Assembly: GCA_030272585.1 (NCBI GenBank)
Contig: BSYQ01000016.1
Coordinates: 930,001 to 994,000 of the forward strand
Length of the DNA stretch: 64,000 bases
From: Bryopsis sp. KO-2023
Taxonomy: Eukaryota > Chlorophyta > Ulvophyceae > Bryopsidales > Bryopsidaceae
Reading direction: 5' to 3'
A program made the translations under genes and the position numbers. This document shows positions 55,806 through 64,000 of the stretch, one piece after another (position 1 is the first letter of the stretch; each line of letters opens with the position of its first letter). The notes under the pieces are model-generated. The model did not search any database. It saw only the letters and a program-made list of their open reading frames with translations, and was not told where the DNA came from.

Positions 55806-58800
55806 GAAAACGAGGCGCCCTCATTTCGCGCGCGAACCTGATAAAATGATCGGTCGGTCGCTTGCGTGTTTTTCCATCAAGAGATGATGTGTGACCTTGA
55901 GTATATCGTTTTGTCGGCGGATTCGTGTCGTTGTTTCGAACGGCTTGTGTTTTCTGTGGATGAGCGGATCACGGTTCTGCGGACTGATGCGGCTCATCCA
56001 CAGAAAGTGGAGTCAAAATACAGTCACTTGTTTCTGGAAAAAAAACGTCTCAAACGACGAAACGCAAAAGGGATTAATACGGACACAGTCAACAACCGTT
56101 GTCAGGTTAGCTCAGTGAAGCACCCTTGTTCCGTGTCCCCGATTGGCCGGGCCATCATCGACGACGGTAACAGGGGGGCGGAGAGCGGGACCCTCGAAAG
56201 AGAAACAGTGGCGAGGGGGGAAGCCAGCGGGTGGGACGGCTGCCAAAGTTTTTGTTCGTTCGTTCTTTTGTGTGTTTGTTTGTTTGTTCGGGAAAGACCG
56301 GTGTTGTTTGTTACGTTTGCTGCTTGGTAGGACCAATCCACTTGCGCTCCGAACGCAAAGCAAACGTAGTGCAGCAAACAGGGAGTGAGTTGAGACTTGC
56401 AGAAGCCTCGGCTTATGAAAGAAGCAGTCGCTGAGACCCGACGGAGCTCTTTGGGCAGAATGTCGGCGTTTTCCGAGTCGGAAATTCCGACGAACGAAAC
56501 GTATAGATGTGGGAAAAACCTCCCTGTCTTCTTTTTCCCCCTCCACAGAAATCTAAAACACTTTTTAAGAATCAGAAAAAGATGAGCCCCTCATCGTTCA
56601 GCAACAACGAATTTTTAATCCAGCATCCCACAATCTTCAAGCACCTGCAAGGATTATCAAAAACATATACAAAATCTAATGTACAAATTTTATCAAACAG
56701 TGCCACCATCCATACAAGCCTCCCAACAAAAACAACCCCCCCCCCTTTCACAATGCTTCTTCTTCGACAGCATCGGCATTGGTTTCCATTATCATCCCCG
56801 GTCCTGAAAAAAAAGACTTACGATAGGCCAATGTAACGGATGCCAGCTTGAGAACCTGAATGTTGCATTGTGATCGGATTAGAATGTGCCACATTTGTAG
56901 AAGCCAAACTATTGATTCAACTGACTGGAGGTGCTTTTAGGCGGCTCTGTGTTGATCTTTCGGCTTGCGTCCCCGCCCGCACCCAATGCGTTCTTGTGCT
57001 TGATGGGATGAAATGTCTTTTTGACCGAGTGGGATCGATTTTTTTTTCATCGTCGGACCCGAGCCGAAAGATTTAAAAGAAAGCCGCCTTCTTTTGTTCT
57101 TTCCCAGCTGTGGCAAAACGATTACTTAAATTACTCTCCAAGTTCTTGGGATCTGTAGCCCAAATTTTTCTTTTTAGCCCTGGATCATATGGAGGCGTTT
57201 TTCGGAGACCACTTTGTTTGCGCTCTGTCTTCTCCTCTCCCTCCTGATGAGCCTCACGCCAATATTATAAAAAAAATGAGCATCTTCACAATCCATAAAA
57301 AAACGAGATTGGCACTCTTTTTGGGGGTTATTTTGCTTATACCTTCTAATAATTTGAAACATAAGAATACGTGGATGTCCAAAAAATCTTCCCCCTTTGT
57401 GTTGTTGTGTGGTTGCCTTATTTATTTCGGGGATACGTCATTTTGAGGGTATGTTAATGTGTAAAATATCATAAGGTGAGGAGACAAAGTGCGCTTGTCT
57501 TTAAGGACTGTGTGCCTCAAATATTTATTTCCAAAACAACAAGAAAAAAGAGGCTGAGGCGCCTCCACATTTTCTTTCGAGCAACCAATAATGGAGCCTG
57601 TGCATTATCATTCTGTCATTCTGTATTGATTGATTTGTCATCACACATCCCTGGATGTATATCTTTGAAAAAAAAGACAAATCAGACAACAACAGACAGA
57701 AATAACAAACAGACAGAGACAGACAGAAACATCCACTTGAAAGTACTGCAGTACTTGCAGTATTTCCGACACACCTTTCACAACAAATTGCATTCAATCT
57801 TTGCCGAAAAACCCATTGTCCCAATGATTTCTTTCAATAGCAATATCTTGTCAAAATGCTTGGACAGCAAATCACAAAATTCTTCGTTGTAGATTTTCAG
57901 ACGCGAGGCCACACCAAAAACTCATTTTTACTGCCTGCACACAGAAATGAATGAAATGTGAATACACCCTGTCTTTCAAAAGCAATTTTGCCACTGACCA
58001 CAATCAATTTCTTTCGCTTTTTTAATGTAGCTCAATTATTTTCGAAAATCAGATTTTAACGGACAAAAACATTGGTGCCTGGGCTGCGATCAATCGATAT
58101 AATTTTAAGAGAAAAAAAGATTGAACAAATGGACAGAAGTCGTATGCACAGAAATGGACAGAAGGTGTATGCACAGACCCCCCCCCCCTTTGCTTTCAAA
58201 AAAAAAAGCAAACTGATTAGCTCCTTGTGTCACTTTTTTTTTGGTGGTGGTGGGGAGGGGGCACAAGATTTGCTTCACAGCTGCTCACTTTCTTTCGATA
58301 TTCTGTTGAAATTACAGTCCAAGGTGTTTAGAATTGTTTCCTTTGCTCGAGTGCTTGTTTCTGCCTTCTGATGTGTGCGATTTCCCCGTCCAAGTTTGAC
58401 CATGTGCAAACATCGTCCCTGAATTGAAAAAACCCAAGCAAGCACAGTGTCAGTGGTCTAAATCAACATTCTGAAGAAGTACAAACATTTAAATTGGTCT
58501 GTATTTTTTCATGCCGATTTTTCGTGTTTTGATTTCCCCTTAGTAACCATCCACCACTGCATCCCGCCTGAACAGTAATATCGAAACTTTCTTTTGTTTC
58601 CGACTCCAGACTGGTCGAAAGTGAAGCTTCTGGCTACTTTATCTGGATCCCCTTTGAAGTTCTTAACCTATAATCAAAAGACCAGACTTTCATTTTGGTA
58701 CAGAAAAACTGTAAATAACCGAATGTGGCTGAAAGAGGGATGTGTCTTTTTTCAGGAAAAGAACACACCAGTCCCTGTTGCTTTATAATCAAAAGTCCAG

Positions 58801-61028
58801 GGAAAAAGGAAGAGAGACAATATAGAAAAGAATAAGACCGAAGGAAAATCGATTTCTTAATCCTAAAATGAAAAATCAACCCGGCATGGATGTGTTAAGA
58901 TCGTGTTTCTTTTTGAAAAATGAAAACTAAAATGATCTTTTAAAACTACAATAGCGGAAACTAAACAGGAAAAACAAAACAGACCTAGACTTGTCCGCTG
59001 GAGGAATCCATTTCGACAATCCTTTGCCTTCCATCTTGAGTTTCTCGTAAATTCATTGGACGGCAGCACACCACCACCACCACCTGAAGCAAACACAATA
59101 AATCCTTGGCTTGAGGGAAAGAAAAGAAAAAAAGCAGACAAACAACAACATAACATATCTTTGAAGCTATTCTCCTGAGGGTTGTGACAGACAGCCCATT
59201 GCTGGACCAAAAAGGTATGATTCTGTTGGCAGCTGCCAATTCTACAATGCATGGAGAAAATGGGTGAAATCCACAAATCAAATCAATCCCCTGCGAAATG
59301 AAACCACCACGTTCCACGCCAGAAGGCAAAGTTCCATCCATTCGTGATGCTTTTATGTTCATAGCATGGCATTGACCATCTGATACCAAGGGATTCAACT
59401 TCAGCCCGACTTTTTGCAACAACATCAAGCAAGAGGGAAGGGGGGGATGTCCAGCATTATCAGAACAATGTTCAAAATTGGGTCCATCCCCACCTCACGC
59501 GGCGGACGTCCAGTCGAGTGGCAGCCCAGATCTTTTCGATCCTTGTGGTATCCCACGTTTGGTACAGATTCTCTCAAGACATCGAGAATTCCACAAAGGT
59601 GGTAATAGCCTTCAGCTTATTCAAGCTCAAGTTCTTGAAACAAAAATATGATGCAGACGTTGACCAAGATGATATTTTTTCAATGTGCTGAATGCTGCTT
59701 CATTTTGGAATATTAATGAACCTTGTACGCAAGACAAGCAACAATCACAGCTAGGAAACCCTTACGAAAAAGAGCCTGAGTTTATTTCTTCGATTTTCAT
59801 GCATGTAGATATGCAATAAAACACATATATTGTTTTGAACATGTTTTATTTCTTGAATTGGCTGTCGGAAAATTTAAAAAAGAGTAAAAAAATATGCCTA
59901 TGTCATGCCAAGCTTTCGGTCATCGAATGGGACGATTTGATGGTATGATTCGGACACATTTGCTGCATTGTTTTGAAAATGACCAGGGCTGCTGCCAGAG
60001 GTGGCCATGAGGTGTGGAATGAGATTTCAATTGTGTGGGTTGAAGTGATTCCGCTGGCCGACGAGAGTATGTATGTGTAACCTTTTTTTTTCCATTCAGC
60101 AAAAAATTCAGCTATTCTGAGAGAACAATATACTGAATCAAATATTTGAAAACAGATTGTCGAAAATCACCCTGCTTGAAAAACAGGAAATTTCCTAGCT
60201 CCTTGTTTATATAAGCAAGTAGGTGTTTAAAAGAAAAATTTGATTTGTAATTCTCCACTCCTAAACGTGCACTGACTGCCTCGTGGTTTTCCAGGGTTAA
60301 TTTGAATCGCCAACGTTTAGATTACTCCACCCCATGTTCTACAGAGCCAATTCGAATTTAATGGAATATATCTACCGAGACAAATATGAGTTTTCGAGAT
60401 TAATTTAAGAAAAGGGAACGATCGTGTGCTTAGGCAACACTCTTGATTCCAGCGAAAGGAGGGCAATACTTGGCCAGAAATGTATACCCCAGTGAGCAAC
60501 TCGGACTGTATGCTACCTTGAATGGCAATTTTCCCACAGACAGTCATCGCCTGTCTGAAGGGTTAAGCGAAAGTCGTCCTCCCTGTCGACAAGGTGGAGG
60601 TGCTCTGAACCTCTTTCATACTGGTTTCCTCTTGGGAGCCCTGTGGGTTGTGATTGGCAAAAATTGTATCTGGAAATCTTTCGGGGGGGATTCTAGAAAA
60701 TGGCATAAAAAGTATACGGTCGGACAGTAAGAATTGGTTGGTTGGACGCAGGCCTGAGGATTGGTACAAATTGCCGACCGGCGGAGATCCAGGAACTGAG
60801 TGCTTTGGTTTTGTTTTTCAATGTTTTTTCACAACAGTTGGATAGGGGTTTGGGGAGATATATCCGCATGTATTGTTAGTGGTCATAAAATCAATCTTAC
60901 GTGTAATATATTGCTTAAAGCAACCAGAAGGGTAAATTTTGGAATACATTCCTGCGAAAACCACCTCCCAAGTCCCCTCATCTTTTTTCACCTTGTGTGA
61001 ATCTCCAAACTATGGATCGGCCATCCAA
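55806..61028. other. Poorly resolved region between the ankyrin-like gene and the right inverted arm
   Basis: Minus-strand exon-like pieces are about 59,420-59,130 (DGTLPSGVERGGFISQGIDL, AAANRIIPFWSSNGLSV), about 57,890-57,780 (YNEEFCDLLSKHFDKILLLK) and a possible last exon near 56,805 (GPGMIMETNADAVEEEAL then stop). I recognise no family and cannot join them with confidence. A plus-strand ORF at 55,866-56,330 lacks support. Long C-runs occur near 56,740 and 58,178. A hairpin sits at about 55,949-56,006 (TTCTGTGGATGAGC and its complement). Confidence 0.35.
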
Positions 61029-61221
61029 AACTGTTTTTTTCTTGTTTTCAATAGGTGAACGAAATTGTATTTTAATTACAACTTCAAATCCGATTTTTTT
61101 TTTCCCTTGCCCCTTGTTATTTTCTGGGAAATGCACTGAAAAAAAATACAGGCTCCCTCACACAGCCTGTCGTTGCAGTTCACCACAGAAGGGCAGAAAG
61201 AATTAGGATAAATATTCAAGA

Positions 61222-61285
61222 AGAATCGAACCCACGACCTGATCGAATAACGAGGAACGCGCCCGCTTTAAACCATGTCACTAAC
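61222..61285 (-). tRNA. Decayed tRNA-like remnant (copy 2)
   Basis: Counterpart of the 52,141-52,197 sequence in the right arm, with a few differences in the anticodon-equivalent part. The same weak stem pairing argues against function. Confidence 0.25.
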
Positions 61286-61461
61286 ACGAAATGTAGTAGG
61301 TGTGTTGGCTCCCTAGCATCAAAAAAAAAGCGGCAATGCCACGTGACCGACAGAATTACAGAAATCCGGGTCAACAGCAGGTACTACTAGAGGCCCTGGC
61401 CGATGGGACCTGGTATCGCTGGGTCGCGTCAAAGTAAGACTTTTCTTTGGCGCTAAAGACG

Positions 61462-64000
61462 ATGGCTTCCTTGAAGGCGATCTTCAACTTCCTCCGAGCG
61501 GCCTATGCAACATCCGCGAGGTCGAGAGTACACGTCGCCTTCGCGCTGAGGACTGTGCCGGCGGAATGGAATGGAATGGCCAGCATGCTGGCACGAAAGG
61601 AGCTGCCTGACAAGAAGCAGGTCGGTCGGTTGCTTGATTTCCGGGAATATCGATTTCCTTCAGATTTTTTTTTTTTTCTGGCTTCCGCGTTCCACTGACG
61701 AAGATGGATGTTGTTCACGAAGCAGCTGCGTTCAGGAAGACACGATGGCTGCGAGCTGGAAACATCGATCCTTGAAAAAACTCAAAAGGAGCTAATGGTT
61801 CACCACCAAAAGTGGAAGGTCCTCAACGAATTCAGACAGTCCATCGAAGGATGGATGAAGGTATGCTTGGAACTGGGGTGTTGCTTGGATTCAATCTCTT
61901 GTCACAATGTCCGTTTTTAATTTCTGAGAAATTCTGTAGGTGGATGAATTCGACATGAACCACAAAATGGTGAAGTCGCGACGGGATGATGTGGTGGTCC
62001 TGAACACCTTAACTTTCGAACACTGGCTGAGGATGAAAAGTGTACCAAGACCAGAAAACAGAATGTCAATGATCAGAGTGCGTGTGTAGGATGAGCTGTG
62101 TAAGAGAGTTCTTAAGTGATTTTTTTTTCCTACTCTGGCTCTAGACAGATAAAAAGAATTCACTGAACAAATATCACATGTGAACAGCAGTCTTGAAGGG
62201 CAGGCAAATACTTGTCCACTTTTTCTTGTTCTGATCCTCTCCGAGACTGAGGACTGACATTTGATATCTCGTTTTTTTAAGGTTCTGGACATTCGAAGGG
62301 CGGGAGCCGCTGGCCTGACGGTATTCACCTTCGAGGGGACAGAAATGCGACTCAAGTGGAACGCCTGGGGTGTGATCACGATGAACCCTGGATACGCTGG
62401 GAGATTTGAACTTCCTCATAATTTGAAGGCTCTCTTCAGAACGGTGGCCATGATGGTTCCCGACTGTGCCATGATCTCGGAAATCACATTGGTTTCGTTT
62501 GGATACCTTCAAGCAAAGAAAATTGTCCAGTGCTACAAGCTGTGCTCTGAGCAGCTCTCCTCTCAAGACCATTCTGATTACGGTAACAGTGCAAACTGCT
62601 TATGCGCTTTGTTTAAGCTCACCCAATATCCTTCCAACGACAGAGCATTATGTTTCTGTAGGAATGCGTGCCGTGATGGCGGTACTACGGGCGGCGGGAA
62701 ACCTCAAGCAGAGGTTCCCATCAAAGGACGAGTTCGTTTTGATCATGCGGTCAAGCATCGACGTAAACTTGTGCAAGTTCTTGAGCCATGATGGTCCCTT
62801 ATTTCAGGGGATCATGTCAGATTTTTTCCCTGGAGTGGTGTTGCAAAAGGCAGACTCCGCGAGTATGGAGACGGCACTCAGGGACGCTTGCAATGAAATG
62901 AAATTGCAGCCAGAAGAGTCGGGGAAAACAAGCTCTTACAGAGCTCTCGCCAGAGCCCTGACACTCATGGATGAAAGAGGGCAAGAAAACCAGGAGAAGC
63001 AGAAATACCATGTGATAAATCCCGAAAGTTTCACGATGGGGCTGCCTGGGGGAGGTCGAAATCCTGTGACCCAACGCTCGAACTTCATGATAACACCAGC
63101 GGGTCTAAGCCACCAGATGCTTGGGGTAGTGGTGGCCAACGAGCGCTCAGACTTGGAAGAACAAAGGAATAAACTGGTGGTTCAAAGTGCAACCAATGCA
63201 CGAAAGCTGAAAGAAATCGAGGACAAAATTCTCGATGTATTACTGTCCAACTCGGAAGGCAATATCACTGCCATCCAGATCGTCACAGAAGCAAATATTC
63301 TGGGTGACGAAATCGCTGAAAAGCAAAAGCTATTGGAAGAGATGGAGAAAGCAATCGAGAAGGCCAGGGTTGGATACAAAGCCGATTGCGGAGACTACAC
63401 GGCGATCCTCTTTTTCTGTATATCCGACCTGGAGAAACGGCTGGAAAATATTCACAATCACTCCACTTCCGATATCTGTCGATCCTTGTTTGAGAAGGAC
63501 AAACTGCTCTTCGCATTTTTGGTGTGCGCGAGGATATTGGAAAGCGAAGGTAAAATAGTCCAAGAGGAATGGACCTTCCTTCTTACTGGCGGTCTTGGTG
63601 ACTCGAAACAAGGCAAACATCCAGACTGGCGCACGGAGAAGTCATGGAAAGAAATACGCAGTTTGGGAAGACTGGGACCTTTTCAGGGACTGTCCTTTGC
63701 TTTGGTAGGCTTTTTCCCCCAGCTGAACTCCATTTAAAAATCTTTTTGGTGATGTACAAGCATTCTCTTGCTAACTTCAAATTAAATTGAGCTTCCTTCT
63801 TGCTCAGGATCTTGATCATTGGAAAGCCATGCACGATGGTTTGGAGCCCCACAAGGTTCCTTTCCCCTCGCCATTCGACGAACTGGATTTATTTCGAAAA
63901 CTGCTTATCGTAAGATGTCTCCGACCGGACAAAGTCGGCATGGACAGGGACTCCAACCCGGCTATGCCTCTCATTTTTGTTCTGTCGCCAGGATCCGATC
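61462..64000 (+). CDS. Compacted dynein heavy chain-derived protein, copy 2 (partial at the right edge)
   Basis: Exons 61,462-61,620, 61,726-61,860, 61,940-62,041, 62,282-62,582, 62,662-63,704 and 63,808 to beyond 64,000, with the same starts and phases as copy 1. Exon 5 here is one 1,043-nt exon, because a 610-bp deletion fused the TMG of AAA2 to PGGGR of the later module. It removed 501 coding nt (167 codons) and the 88-nt and 21-nt introns, leaving the frame intact. Some residues are closer to ordinary dyneins than copy 1 (GMRAV, DFFPGV, HSDYG), others less so (MGLPGGGR). The AAA6 part ([23 protein letters not shown]) is entered before the edge. Confidence 0.75.

Larger units (their letters stand above)
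61029..64000 (+). repeat. Inverted duplication, right arm (cut by the window edge)
   Basis: Starts near the run ACTGTTTTTTT at 61,029 and continues to the end of the window with only scattered substitutions relative to the left arm. The spacer between arms is about 8.6 kb. Confidence 0.9.

Noticed and set aside
55866-56330. 154-residue plus-strand ORF
   Set aside because: Spans a hairpin and low-complexity GTTT repeats; no motif or signal supports coding.

Overview
The window is nuclear DNA from an intron-rich eukaryote. Almost every gene is broken into short exons with GT-AG introns. A multi-domain surface protein carries SPPPP-type proline-rich hinges of the kind seen in algal wall proteins, and dynein heavy-chain sequence implies a flagellated ancestry. 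A flagellated alga or other protist fits best; the sequence alone does not name the species. There is no sign of bacterial operons, rRNA genes or CRISPR.

Layout. (1) About 1-22,872, minus strand: one giant secreted or surface protein running off the left edge. I could follow 40 exons (22,872 to 4,602, about 3,670 codons) with every splice phase consistent, plus at least five more exons further left. Order from the N terminus: signal peptide, four thrombospondin type 1 repeats, Ig/cadherin-like and DNRLRE-like segments, five PA14 domains separated by proline-rich hinges, Calx-beta-like blocks, then cadherin-like repeats. (2) About 22,873-26,527: intergenic. (3) 26,528-39,664: a nest of three mobile elements. 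A DIRS-order tyrosine-recombinase retrotransposon with split direct repeats was hit in its first ORF by a 1,025-bp hAT-like foldback element (8-bp target duplication) that carries two inverted tRNA-like sequences. It was hit again in its recombinase gene by a 7,638-bp Ty3/gypsy chromovirus (5-bp target duplication, apparently identical LTRs). (4) 40,185-41,191, plus strand: a five-exon gene for a small secreted cysteine-rich cationic protein with 66 consecutive glycines. (5) 42,966-44,222: a poorly resolved plus-strand gene. (6) 47,977-51,956, minus strand: a ten-exon gene for a 1,015-residue 'compacted' dynein heavy chain that has lost its P-loops and stalk. (7) 52.4-55.8 kb, minus strand: exons of an ankyrin-like gene. 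(8) 61,029-64,000: an inverted copy of the compacted dynein locus with a further in-frame 610-bp deletion, running off the right edge.

The signals I would follow first are the compacted dynein and its inverted duplicate, the poly-glycine secreted protein, the phase-0 cysteine-rich cassette inside a PA14 domain, and the three-level transposon nest. Exon coordinates are read by eye from splice consensus and phase; no alignment or RNA evidence was available.
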